Assembly (NCBI GenBank): GCA_022605955.1
Contig: JAKCOZ010000021.1
Span: forward strand, 15,860,161-15,924,160
Length of the DNA stretch: 64,000 nt
From: Rallus limicola
Taxonomy: Eukaryota > Chordata > Aves > Gruiformes > Rallidae
Reading direction: 5' to 3'
Of the stretch, positions 22,717 through 33,706 are shown piece after piece. The number at the start of each line of letters is the position of its first letter. Positions within the stretch are counted from its first letter, which is position 1. Under the pieces are notes generated by a model. The model saw only the letters and a list, made by a program, of their open reading frames with translations. It searched no databases and was not told the origin of the DNA. Position numbers and translations under genes: made by a program.

Positions 22717-24300
22717 GCAGGATGGGGACCCTTGGAGAGCTCCTCTTGCTAGCACGCACCCCCAAAAACACTGAGGGCTAGAAATCAGCACTGGGATGGA
22801 ATTAGCTGCAGGCACATGGGTCCCTGGGAGGGTGCAGCTCTGGGGCTTTGTCCCCAGCCTGGACACAGAGTGTTTCCATCACGTTCAAAGCAATAGAAGG
22901 TGTTTGCTCAGCCCTTGGACTCCCTGCTGCCCATGCCCCCCATTCTGGAGGGTGGGGAGGCTCTGCCTGTGCCAGTGCCCCCCCCCCCCCCACACACCCC
23001 CAACCTGCCTACTGCTTGACAGGGGCCACATCCTGTCCCTTCCCCTGGGGGGGATCTGGCATCATTTGGCATCGTGCCACATAGGCCCCCTGCGACCCCA
23101 CGGGTGGGCACAGCCCCAGCTGCGCCCGGCGGCACCGGCGGCGTTCCCAGCCCCGTGCGGTGGTGGAAGAGGCAGCTGCCCCAGGGACGGTGGGTTCGCC
23201 GCCAGCTGCGGGAAGCAGGAACAAAGGCGGCTTGGGCAGGGCTGTGGCAGAGCCTTGCCCTGCCCTGGCTGTGGGGAGAGAGTGTGGGGGTGACGTGTGG
23301 CAGCTCCCCAGTTTTACAAGGTCCCCAGTAGGAGCTGGGGGAACTGAGGCACGATGGGACTTGAAGGGGGGTGTCACCTGCCTGGCATTTGCTGTCCTCT
23401 GCTGCTGCCCTGTCCGTATTTTCTCCTTCCCAGTGACCCTGTGCCTGCATTGCACCCCATCCCACCCCTGCTGCACCCCAAGACAGGCAGCGCTGGGGTG
23501 TAGAGCCTGAGAGGGGCCGCAGCGCAGCCCCGCACCCAGCGCGGTGCCAGGCACGGTGCCAGACAGGGGGGTGGCACGGGACCAGCGCCAGCGCCGCGCC
23601 ACCTGGTACCCAACTGCACCTCAGCCGTGCCAGCCGGGGTGGGGGCCGGATGGGCACCGGGGCATGGCGGGCACAGGGGGTTCAGGGGGCAGCGGCAGCC
23701 CCCAGGCCAGGCCAGGCCGGCACCCGCACCCCGCATGCGCCTGCGCCCCTTCCCTGGGGCACGAGGCAGCCGGGCCTTTGTCCCCAGCCCTTTGTCTGGC
23801 AATCTGCTCCCCGAGCCAGACCCGCGCCTGTCGTGCCTCAAAGCCACGGATTGGAGCCACTTCGGGGCTCCGGCTGCGGCCCGGCTGCCTCTGGGAAGGA
23901 CGCGGCTGGAATAGCTAATGGCCAGCAGCCCCCCGAGCCGGCCGCGCTGGCGGGGGTCCCATGGCCAAGGCAGCAGAGAGGTCAGGAGCAAGGGCAGCGG
24001 GCTCTGCCCCCCGCCCTAGCACCGCTGGGCTTCCCTCCCCCGCAGCTCCCGGCTGACCCCAGACCAGTGCCTGTCCAGGATCTGGCCCCGTGGGGGATGA
24101 GGGGCAGGAGGGGGGTGCTGGGCACCAGGGGGAGGTGTGGGGACACCGCGGGGCAGCTTGTCTCATCTTGGGACCGGGACGCATCCCCATTACCCTTTCG
24201 GGGAGACCAGGAGCTGCAAGCGGGGACCCAACCCCTCTCCTTCTGCACCCCGAGAGGATGCTCTTGCCCTTGGGAGCCCCCAAAGACCCTCACCCACCGG
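22717..24300. other. SLC52A3 3' UTR and intergenic DNA
   Basis: No further gene recognised. The stretch 23740-23900 has a less repetitive texture with two CTTTGT motifs (SOX/TCF-like), a weak candidate regulatory element between SLC52A3 and SCRT2. Confidence 0.4.
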
Positions 24301-24860
24301 ACACCCGCTGCCCCCTCCCTCTTGCCAGGGAAACAATTGCCTCCAATGGGAATTATTTCCATACAGCTGCTCAGGAAGGCACGAATTCTGCCCTTGGCCG
24401 GCCGCAGCGGAGGAGAAAGGCTGAGCCTTTCTTCTGGTGCTCCCCTCCCTCCCCACCGCCACGGGGGCAGGTTGGGGAGGGGAGGGGGGGATGTGTGTAT
24501 GGGGGGGGGGGGGTGCAGCCGCTGCAGTCAGCAATATTAGCACAGCTCGGCAGGACTGATTGCAGGTTATTAACATACATTATCTCAGTCCCCTGCCTCT
24601 GAAAGGAGCCGGGTTCCTATTCCCCCTCTCCCAGCCCTCCCTCCCCCTGTCTTTTACACTTAATTACCTCCCTTATTACACCACAGCCTGGAGAGAGACA
24701 AAATCCCCGGGCAGCGGGCAGGCAGGCAGGCAGGCAGGCAGGCCTGGCCCAACTAGGGCGTAAGTAATCGCCCATTCTGCAAACGTGCCTTCAAGGAGAG
24801 GAACGGCTCACGCGCCGGGGAATAAATCAGGGAGCAGAGGCCGGGAGCCCGGTGCAGGGA
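24300..24860. promoter_or_regulatory. Candidate non-coding element upstream of SCRT2
   Basis: An AT-richer, complex island in very GC-rich surroundings about 2.2 kb upstream of the SCRT2 ATG. It includes GGAATTATTTCCATACAGCT at 24350-24369, an E-box CAGCTG, GCAATATTAGCAC, GGTTATTAACATACATTATC near 24565-24584 and CACTTAATTACCTCCCTTAT near 24657-24676. Homeodomain-like TAAT cores and E-boxes suggest a neural enhancer. This is inference without a conservation test. It contains a (GGCA)n run at 24716-24743. Confidence 0.35.
24716..24743. repeat. (GGCA)n microsatellite
   Basis: Six to seven perfect GGCA tetramers. Confidence 0.95.
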
Positions 24861-25130
24861 AAGGGGGGGACACGCTGGGAGCAGCCCAGCAGGCAACGTG
24901 TCGTCCCCCCCCCCGGGGCCACGGCCCTCTGGGAGAGGTGACCTTGAACTTGGCAGAGCCCTGACGTCAGGGCCACGCTGCGGGGCCAGATGGGACTCGT
25001 GTCGCTGCCTGCGAGCCCTGTCTGAGCGCTGCAGGAGGAGGGAGGACAGACCCCAGCCTATGCAGGGGGCAGCCCCGGGACCCCCAGCCCTGGAGTGGGT
25101 CACGGGGTGCCCCAGGTTGTGGTATCCTGT

Positions 25131-25405
25131 GGGATGCTGTAGGCTCTGCAGTGCTGGGGGATGCTGTAGGCTCTGCAGTGCTGTGGGATGCCCTGGGCTG
25201 CAGGATGCTGTGGGATGCTGTAGGCTCTGCAATGCTGTGGGATGCCCTGGGCTGCAGGATGCTGTGGGATGCTGTAGGCTCTGCAATGCTGTGGGATGCC
25301 CTGGGCTGCAGGATGCTGTGGGATGCTGTGGGCTCTGCGATGCTGTGGGATGCCCTGGGATGCTGTGAGATGCCCTGGGCTGTGGGATGCTGTGGGATGC
25401 CTGGG
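25131..25405. repeat. 54-bp minisatellite
   Basis: The unit begins GGATGCTGTAGGCTCTGCAA and is repeated with partial and near-identical copies. Because 54 is divisible by three, open frames run through it on both strands, with periodic Cys-rich or His/Pro-rich translations. These are not taken as genes. Confidence 0.9.
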
Positions 25406-25964
25406 CTCCGGGTTGCTGCACAAAGCAGTGAGCAGGGGCACGCTGGCCTGATGCAATGCAGGGATAGCCCCAACCCTGGCTCGGAGCACGGCTGAAGGTG
25501 CAGACGCAGCTGTGAGCCGGCAGGCCCAGGGTGCTGGCCTCAGGGATGCTGCTTTTGTCCCCCAGGCCTGATGCTACGTGTCCGGCCAGAAGGGCTGGTG
25601 CCTCCCAGGGCCAGGAGTGCCCAGCGCTGCCCTGTGCTGGCTGTGTCAGCACTCTGCCTGCAGTGACAGATGAGGGACTGTCCTTAGTTAAGTGCTGACA
25701 CGCTCGCGGTGTAGCACAGGGCTCAGGGGGAGCAGCCCACTGTCAGCCAGGTCCCGGTGTCACCTTCTGGCACGGACCCGGGGACAGCCAGCCCCGGAGC
25801 CACCGCCTGCCTGCAGGACCAGGGCCACATCCTGCTCCGGGGAGGGCAGCAGCAGAGCGCAGCCAAGGGGAGGAGGGGGAGTGGGGGCTTCGGGAGGGAA
25901 CAATGCACCGCCACAAGCCCGGCTATTGTTGTGGGCTGTGAAGGTCACAGCGCTTCCCCGGGGA

Positions 25965-26320
25965 CAGGAATGGGGACAGGGACATGGGAAAAGGGGAGAA
26001 GGTGGGAAAAGGGACAGGGAAGAGGAATGAGGAGGGAGAAATGGACAGTGGGCAAGGATGGGGACCAAACAGGAGGGGCAGGGAAGAGGGGACTGGGATG
26101 GGGACAGAGAATGGGGCACAGGTGAAGGAACAAGGGAAAGGAGTCAGTGGGAAGGGACAGGGATGAGGACGGGAAAGACACAGGAATGGGGCCAGGGAGC
26201 AGAGATTGGAACAGGGAGCAAGGATAGGGACGGGAGAAAGGGGCAGAGGACAGGGACAGGGGACCGGGATGGAGACAAGGGGCAGGTGACAGGGATGAGG
26301 AAAGGAACAGGGAGGGGGAC
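25965..26320. repeat. Polypurine tract with GGGACA/GGGAAG units
   Basis: A roughly 350-base stretch that is almost pure purine on the plus strand, built from loose repeats of GGGACAGG, GGGAAAAG and GGGATGGG. It lies 570-920 bases upstream of the SCRT2 start. Confidence 0.8.
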
Positions 26321-26399
26321 GGGCCCCCCGCCCCGCAGCCCCGTGCTTTGCAGGCCCTGGGGGCTGGCGACAGGGAGACAAAGGCGGTGGGAGGCAGCA

Positions 26400-27560
26400 G
26401 TGTCGTCGTCGTCGTCCCCCCCCCCGTCCCCGCGTGTCCCCATTGTCCGTGGGCGGGGGGGGGGGAACCAGGGGGGAGGGTTTCGGGTACCATAGGCTGT
26501 CGTGATGCCCGGGGCGCCCGGCGCTGCCAGCGGCTCGGGGAGCTCCGGGGGGGCTCCGGGCGCGGCCGGGCGGAGCGGCCCCATCCCCTCCCCCCCCCCG
26601 CCCGCCTGCCTTCCTCCCCCTCCTCCTCCCCTCCTCCTCCACCTCCACCTCCTCCTCCTCCTCCTCCTCCTCCTCCTCCTCCTCCTCCTCCTCGCCGCCC
26701 TGCTGCCTGCCTGCCTCCCCGCCCCTCGCACTCGGCTCCCCGCTCCTCGCCGCCCGCACAGCCGGGGCCGGAGCGCCGGGCGCAGCGCGGGGCCGGGGCG
26801 GGGCGGGGCGGGGGCCGGTGCCGGGGCCGGTGGCGGTGCCGGTACCGGAGCTGTCCAGTGCTGAGGGCGCCGGCCCGGCCCCGCCATGCCCCGCTCCTTC
26901 CTGGTGAAGAAGCTGAAGGCGGAGGCGTTCCCGGCCGCCGGGGCCCCCGCGCCCCCCTACGCCTCCCTGGAACCCCCCTACGCGCTGCCCGGCCCCACCG
27001 CCGGCGATGGTGAGTGCGGGGCCGGGGTCTCCCGGGGGGTGCCCCCCCGCCGCTATTGTGTGTGCTCCCGGCGGGGCACCGGGAGAAGCCCGGGGAGGTG
27101 GGGGGTGGGGGGAGGATGCGGGGGGACGCGGGGCAGGACGAGGAGGGGGGTCTCCGGCGTTGTGTCCCGGAGCCGGGCATCGTGCGGGGGCTGCAGTGGG
27201 ACGACGGGGGTGGTGATTGTTGGGGGGGAGGGGGGTGTTTCGTCTCTGCCGAAGTTGGTCCTGCGGGAAGCATCCCCTGCGTGACAGCGGCAGCCCCTGT
27301 GGGCAGCCCCCGCTCCCCGGCCGCCCGGTTCCCCCCACCCCCGGGGTGCAGGGGGGGTCGGCTCCTTTCCACCCCAAGTTCTTGGGGGGGGGGCGCGAAG
27401 CAGCCGGGCTGCGGGGGCAGGCGGGGGGGCCGGCGGGGGGAGCGGGAGCCTCGCCGTGCCTGCGGGTTTCATTGTTCGCAGCGGTGCCCCGAGCCCCCCC
27501 CCCCCGGGAGCGCGTTTGGGGGCCGTCGCCTCTCCGGGCCAGGGGGAGCAGGCAAGGGGG
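26400..27560 (+). promoter_or_regulatory. SCRT2: SCRT2 CpG island and presumed promoter
   Basis: Very GC- and CpG-dense region around exon 1, with GC boxes (GGGGCGGGGCGGGGCGGG at about 26793-26812), a pure CCT tract and no TATA box. An RE1-like sequence with shortened spacing lies at 26847-26866. The TSS is not determinable, but probably lies between 26.7 and 26.88 kb. Confidence 0.6.
26648..26692. repeat. (CCT)n trinucleotide tract
   Basis: A pure CCT run of about 15 units inside a longer pyrimidine tract (26578-26700), upstream of the SCRT2 ATG. It can form triplex DNA. Confidence 0.95.
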
Positions 27561-30015
27561 AAACCCCCTCCCTGTAATGCTGGGAGGGGTGTGAAGAGCT
27601 GGGCTGGGGGGGTCGCCAGGGTCCCTGGGGCCCCGTCCTGCCAGGGATGCTGGGGCAGACTCTGGGAATCACCTGGGTTTGGCAGAGACCCCCCGATGGG
27701 GCAGCCCAGGAACCTGCCCTGGAAGAGGGGTTCGGGGGAGGTGGGGGGGTTGGTGTATCCGTGGGTCTAGCGGGTCCTGGCTGCTCGGGAAGCGGGAGGC
27801 TGAGCTGGGTGCAGGGATGGGCCTGATCCAGCTACGCACAAGCCAAAATTGCCCAACCGCTGTGCTGATTGTGTGTGTGTCCCCCCCCTTTCTCACTGCT
27901 CCCCAGCCTTTGGTGGCCTTTCCCTGATGGGGGTAGGGGGGGTGAAAGGCTCGTGAGGTCCTCTTCTTCTTCCCCCCACCCCCCCCCCCCCCCTCCCTGC
28001 ATCGGGATGCAAGAGGCGGTGGGGGAGGAATGCGCTGCAGCTGGGCAGAAGCTGCCGACGCTGCTCTCCTGGAAATAACCTTGCTGCATGCTCGGAGGCA
28101 GCGTGAGAAATTGCTGAGCAGAGCGCTTTCTGCACAGCCCGCGCGACCGCGCTGTCAGCATGGCATGGGGGGGCCGGGGGGGGGGAGAAAGAACTGAGCT
28201 CTGTCCCCTCCACACAGCCCCCTCCTCACCGCAGGCACCCTCCAGCCTCCACGGGATATACAGCAGCAGCCTCTGGCTGTGAGCAGGGGGTCCCATGGGC
28301 CTGGGGGGTGTGGGGTGGGGAGGGGGGTCTGGGGGTGAGGCTGGATTTAGGGGATGCCTGGCCACAGCTGATGTGGGGTGTCCAGGTTGACCCGCTGTCA
28401 TCTGTGGGTAAGCCTGGCCGTGCACCGACCCCAGGACCCCACCAGCCCTCAATGTCCCCAACGGTAGGGTTGTGTCCTTGGAAGCAGCTGGCAAGGGCCA
28501 TGCACAAAGCCAGAGATCTCCAGAACCAGGTTGGGGGACCCAGGATGGCAGCGCGTCTCACAGGGCTGCTGGCCTGGCAGGGAAAGGGCTGCAGTGCTCC
28601 TTCCACAGTGACCTTCATGTGCCAGCAACGAGGGATGGGGATGCCCTCGTGGCACTCTGCCTGCCACGGGTCAGGAGTCCAGAGCTGGGCCAATGTCACA
28701 CAGGGAGTGACATACTGCAGTGGCACCTGAGCCCTGCTCGTCACCTGGGGGACTGTGGGTCCCTCTCTTCAGCCCCTAGGAAAGACTCCCTGCAGGGGAT
28801 GGGGGGGCAGGGGGGAGCATCCCCAGCCCCTTTGCACTGCCTCTCTCCCCTGGCCCCGGCTGCCCTGGGTTTCTGAAGATGAGGTGGACGGAGCAGAGCT
28901 CATTACCAGCGCCTGCCCCGGTGAACAATGAGGCTCTCCGCACCGACAGCTGTCTGATGGCTAATGGCCCCCGGGGGCCGCTTGCAGCCGGGGCAGCAGG
29001 GCCGTACCCGGGCAGGCGCAGCTGGATGTCCCACAGCCTCATCCCCAGCTCTCATCCAGGGCAGCCCCGCAAGATGGGACCCGTCCTGCTGGCATATGCA
29101 GATAGGAGCTGGGGACAGATTCAGCCGCTGGGCAGATGGGGCAGCTTCAGCGCTTGGGGGCTGCCCCCGGGGCTGAGCAGGGACAGGGACCGGTGCCGGG
29201 TGACAGTCCTGGCTGTGCACCCCTACGGGTGTTTTTGGTTTGTGGCTTTCCCCTGTCCTGGTGGGGCTGGCCTGGAGGGACAGTGACCCCGCTGTGTCAT
29301 CCCCGCAGGGTACCTCCAGCACTGCCTGGCACCCGCCGGCTATGACACCGACAAGAAGCAGGGTCTGCCCCCGCCGCCGCCGGACCCAGCCTATGCCCCC
29401 AGCCACGAGGAGTACAGCGACCCCGAGAGCCCCCAGTCCAGCTTTTCAGCCCGCTACTTCAACGGGGAGGCCGCGGTGACGGACAGCTACTCCATGGACG
29501 CCTTCTTCATCACGGACGGGCGGTCGCGCCGGCGCAGCGAGAGCCAGCGCCGCGGCAGCCACCGCCACTCCTGTCCCGAGTGCGGCAAGACCTACGCCAC
29601 CTCCTCCAACCTCAGCCGGCACAAGCAGACCCACCGCAGCCTGGACAGCAAGATGGCGAGGAAATGCCCCACCTGCGGCAAGGCTTACGTCTCCATGCCC
29701 GCCCTGGCCATGCACGTCCTCACCCACAACCTCAAGCACAAGTGCGACGTGTGTGGCAAGGCCTTCAGCCGGCCCTGGCTGCTGCAGGGCCACATGCGCT
29801 CGCACACCGGGGAGAAGCCCTTCGGCTGCTCCCACTGCGGAAAAGCCTTCGCCGACCGCTCCAACCTGCGCGCCCACATGCAGACCCACTCCGCCTTCAA
29901 GCACTACAAGTGCAAGCAGTGCGAGAAGACCTTCGCCCTCAAGTCGTACCTCAACAAGCACTACGAGTCCGCCTGCTTCAAGGGCTCCGAACACAGCTGT
30001 GCAATAGGGAACTAG
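26886..30015 (+). CDS. SCRT2: Scratch family zinc-finger repressor SCRT2
   Basis: Nuclear transcriptional repressor of the Snail superfamily, expressed in post-mitotic neurons, binding E-box DNA. Exons 26886-27009 and 29309-30015 join in frame (GAT G|GG) to 276 residues (human about 307). The N-terminus MPRSFLVKKLK is the SNAG co-repressor motif. A Scratch-specific segment YSMDAFFITDGRSRRR lies at about residues 102-117. Five zinc fingers follow: about 130-150, 161-181, 187-207 and 215-235 are C2H2, and 243-264 is a C2HC finger ending in HYESAC. A TGEKPF linker joins fingers 3 and 4. The ATG is chosen because SNAG must be at the N-terminus. The 2.3-kb intron includes a candidate enhancer. SCRT2 rather than SCRT1 is supported by SRXN1 downstream. 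Confidence 0.95.
27010..29308 (+). other. SCRT2: SCRT2 intron 1
   Basis: GT at 27010, acceptor CCCCGCAG ending at 29308. Mostly GC-rich. Two more complex islands: 28050-28170, and 28870-28990, which has ACAATG (SOX-like), CAGCTG (E-box) and GGCTAATGGC (homeodomain-like), a candidate neural enhancer. An RE1-like site with canonical spacing lies at 28768-28788. Long C and G runs are at about 27970-27992 and 28166-28190. Confidence 0.8.
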
Positions 30016-32220
30016 CCCCCCCAGCCCCCTGTGGCACATCCCCATCCCCATCCTCATCCCCATCCCTATTGCCATCCCTGTCACCAGCCCCCATCCCCAT
30101 TCCCATCCCAATCCCGGTCTCGGTCCCTGTGCCAGCACTCCTGCAGCTGCAGCCGGCTGGTTTGTGGCTGTGCTGTGGCTGGAGGACACATCCTCCCCTA
30201 CCCCCACCCCCCGCCCCCTCAACAGACTCACTCCCCACCTGGGACGAGGGTGCCCCAGTGCTCCCCAGGAAGGGCCAGATCCAGCTGGGTCACAGTAGGA
30301 CCCAGCTCCTCGCCCACAGGTCCCCGAGCTTCCCCGCAGCCAGGCAGGTCTCTCTGCGGGGGACTCACCTGGGGACCTCTTCCAGACCCAGGAGAGACTT
30401 TCCTACCCCAGCTCGTGACTTTCACCTCTATTTATTTAATTTATTACTATTATTTATTTAGAGCTGCTGCTTCTCCCCCCGGGGGATCCTGGAGGAGAAA
30501 AGACACTTTTCTGCTCCCCCCTCCCCCCACCCCCCCCAGGAGCAAAACCTCACCCTGACCCCAACCTTGATGGGACTATGGGCTGGTGCTACCGATGGCT
30601 CGTCAGGAGTGACAGAGGGTGCGGCTGACAAGAGGGCAGAGCTGTCAGTCACCCGTGGAGGCTGGGGGGCCCTGCAGCACAACACCCTGGCCCTGGGGCA
30701 CCCTGATGCACCCCTGCCCAGCATGGTCCCATGGGACATGGCCCCGTGGCACGGTGCTCACCCTGGCACTACGGCTGAACAGCCCTGGTGTCAGGGGAAG
30801 AGCAGAGTCCCATGGGACACATCCCACGCTGGCTCTCGGCTCGGCCAGGCATGAGTGGCCCCCACGATGGTGATGGGCTGGGGGGCAGCCCCCCTGGGCG
30901 GGTGCAGTCCCCCCTCACCACGGAAACGGTCAGGCTGGCAGCTGGGCTGGAGACCCAGCTGTGGGGAAGCACCTGAACCCCCGACCACCCCCTTCGTGCC
31001 CCCAGCCTCTGCCTGAAACCCTCCCCAGCTATCTCCCAGCCCCCTTAGCCATCACCCCCCCCCCCACCTGCACTCAGGAGGAGGGGGGGGGGGGTGTCAG
31101 TGTAGCTGTAAAGTTTGGGTGAGTCTATTTAAATGTTCTTATTTATATTATTTATAACTTATGCTTTTCACTATTTATTTGCCAAGACTGGCAGGGACAT
31201 GCCAGCGCTGGCTTGCAGGAGGTGGCAGAGCTGCAGCAGAGCCGCCGTGCCCAGGACACAGCTGCGGTGACACGGAAAAGACCAGGACCCCGAGAGTGGA
31301 CCGTGTGGCGGGCACGGAGGCAGGAGGGCATGAGCCGGCCCAGCAGCCCAGGCTCCGTGCCCTGCAAGCCTCCCCACAAAGGCAAAACAAGCCTTTCTCC
31401 TTCGTCTTCCTCATTGCCACAGGCTCCTGCTCTGCTCCAAGCCCCGCGCCAGCCCGGCGGGGACAAACCAGCCATTCTATGCAACGTCCCGGCGGAGCGT
31501 CCCCGCGCCGGCCCCGCAGCCAGCGCCGTGCGGCCCCCCCCCGGAGCGGGGCCGGACCCGCGCCTCCGCTTCCTACCTCGGGCCACGAGCTGTCACGGCC
31601 CCGTGGCGACGTGCCGGTCCCTGACACCTTTTGGGAGGGGTTCAGACCGGTACCCCGACGGGGCCGCACTCGCGTACCCCCCCCCCTCCTCCTCCCCCTC
31701 CCAACACACACCGTCTTCCTCCCTGCATAGTCTTCCTCCTGCCGCCTCGGTGCCCGCACGCTCCCTGCACGCAGCCGCGGCTGCAGCTTTTGCGGGCTCA
31801 GCGCTTCCCAGGGGTGTCCCTGGCACAGTCCTCGCTGCTGCCCTGGCATGGTGGCCGCGCACCCGCAAACCCCAGGCAGGGTAAGAGCATCACCGCAGCA
31901 CAGGCAGCCCCTACCCAGCGAGGGCGCAGCGGGTCGGGCTTCCCCCGCCGTGCCAGCGCCGCATCCCTCAGCTGGGCAGGCATGATGGAAGGTCGCGTCT
32001 CTGCCCGTATCTATACTGTAAATAGCAGATACTACAGCAATAATTTTCCGTGCATGATAGAGTTTTTTCTGCCAGGTTTTGTACTCGACAGCCCCCCACC
32101 CCCACCCCGTCCCCTCCCGTCCCCTTCCCCCTCCTCCCCCTCCCCCAGTAAGACAAGTCTACTGAGAACTGGCCGCCCGCAGTATTACTTATAACGCAAT
32201 TCAGGGATATAAAAGGGATT
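30016..32220 (+). other. SCRT2: SCRT2 3' UTR and downstream
   Basis: Directly after the stop is an imperfect (CCATCC)n stretch (30040-30110). AU-rich elements with overlapping ATTTA motifs lie at 30428-30461 and 31128-31182, typical of unstable transcripts. A further AT-rich, complex stretch at 31995-32085 may be the distal 3' UTR. No canonical AATAAA is seen, so the end is an estimate. Confidence 0.5.
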
Positions 32221-32921
32221 TCTGCCACTAACCCTGTGTCTCTGGAGATTTGTACCGGCGGTGGGGAGCGGTGGCACGTGAGCTGCCAGCCTGCCTATCC
32301 CACAGCACCCTGCGTGTGCACCCCAGGGCGGGAGAAGCGCGGAGAAAGCATCTGCCCCCCCCAAGCCAAGGAGCAGAAATACCCTGGCAGTGGGGTGGCT
32401 GGCACACCCAGAGCATCCAGAGCATCTGGCGCTGCCTGCTTGGCAAGCAGTGGGCTTGTAATGCCCCCCCCCGCCCTGCTCGCTAAAGCACTGGTGGGGG
32501 GAGCTGTGAGGAGCTGCAGAGCGCTGACCTGGAAGTAAAGCGCCGTGTGAAATCCCAGCAGCAGGGCAGAGCGCCTGGCAGGCAGCCTGGGGGGTGCCCA
32601 GTGATGCTCACGCCCCCCTCTCCCCCCTCACCCCAGCTTCATCCCTGGGGTTCAGCCGTGCCAGGGGGGACAATTTGATTTCATCTACCACCATGCCCAC
32701 ATCCACTCCCCCCTGATGCAGGCACGGGTTGGGGGTGGTGGGAACAGCCTGGTAGAGCCCCCACTCCTGGAGAGCAGCGAGGCACTCCTGCCCCCAACCC
32801 TCTCGCTGCCTTCCTTCCCCACAGATGGGTGCCAAAGCAGGAGGGAAGGCTATTTTTGGCCTCCTTGGTAAATTGAGATCCTTGCAAGCCCATCCCATCG
32901 TCACCAGGCCCCACGGGATGG

Positions 32922-32968
32922 TGAGTCATCCAGCATGGCCCGTCACACTGGTATGTTTCTGAGTCAGC
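32922..32968 (+). promoter_or_regulatory. SRXN1: Distal AP-1 and ARE-type sites of SRXN1
   Basis: TGAGTCA at 32922-32928 (AP-1) and TGAGTCAGC at 32960-32968 (AP-1 site embedded in an NRF2/MAF-type core) lie about 0.9 kb upstream of the SRXN1 ATG. SRXN1 is an established AP-1 and NRF2 target in mammals; use of these sites here is inferred. Confidence 0.45.
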
Positions 32969-33184
32969 ACTGGGGCTGGGGACCCTCCGTTGTCCCTCAG
33001 GAGTCTGAGAGGACCAGGAGCAGCACCACAGCCCTGCTATGGACCCAGGCTGCCCCACTTCCAGCAGCCGGTGGGGCAGGAGACACAGTTCTTGCTGGGA
33101 TCCTCTGCCATTTGGGACACTGGTCTGGAGAAATGTCCTAGAAAGATTCGGGGCTCGAGAACCATGGTGTCTGCCAAGCTGCAG

Positions 33185-33312
33185 AGCATCCCTGCCTCAC
33201 GCCTCAGCATCCCTGCCTCAGGCCTCAGCATCCCTGCCTCAGGCCTCAGCATCCCTGCTTCACTCCTCAGCATCCCTGCCTCACTCCTCAGCATCCCTGC
33301 CTCACTGCTCAG
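33185..33312. repeat. 21-bp tandem repeat, about 6 copies
   Basis: The unit AGCATCCCTGCCTCAGGCCT plus C is repeated, with changes at two positions between copies. It lies between the distal and proximal ARE-type sites of SRXN1. Confidence 0.92.
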
Positions 33313-33696
33313 CTCTGGGGCTGTTTCGTGGTGCCTCTTCCTCATCAAGTACCCTGAGGGCATCAACACAGCAAGGGGGGTTCTGGGATGGAGGCACAGG
33401 CTTGGCACAACCAGGCGGGCAGACACCACATCCCAGTTCCCCCTTGAGATGCCACAGGCGGGTCTGTAGTGAGCTGGAACCCCCGGTGGGAGCAGAGACC
33501 TTAGGCAGCCTCAGGGTAGGGGGCAAGATGGGCACCCCCGGCACACGGAGGAGCTGGGGGTGCTGAGGTGGGGTGCTCCCACTCAGATGGGGAGCTGAGG
33601 GCCGCCCCAACCCCAGTGTCACTGGGGCACGGAAGAGCAGGCAGCCGGCCAGCCAGCGCTGGCAGCGGTCCCGGCAGCCAGTCCTGCCCCTTCACT

Positions 33697-33706
33697 GTGA
33701 CTCTGC
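33697..33706 (+). promoter_or_regulatory. SRXN1: Proximal antioxidant response element GTGACTCTGC
   Basis: An exact match to the ARE consensus RTGACNNNGC, about 150 bases before the preferred SRXN1 ATG in the CpG-rich promoter. NRF2 control of SRXN1 is established in mammals. Confidence 0.55.

Larger units (their letters stand above)
32221..33690. other. Intergenic upstream of SRXN1
   Basis: No gene recognised. It holds AP-1/ARE-type sites (32922, 32960) and a 21-bp tandem repeat. Confidence 0.55.

Noticed and set aside
24753..25652. A 299-codon minus-strand His/Pro/Ser-rich open frame
   Set aside because: Created by the 54-bp minisatellite, whose unit is a multiple of three.
25923..27377. 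A 484-codon open frame on the minus strand across the SCRT2 promoter
   Set aside because: It runs antisense through the CpG island and CCT tract; its translation is Pro/Gly/Glu low complexity with no family motif.
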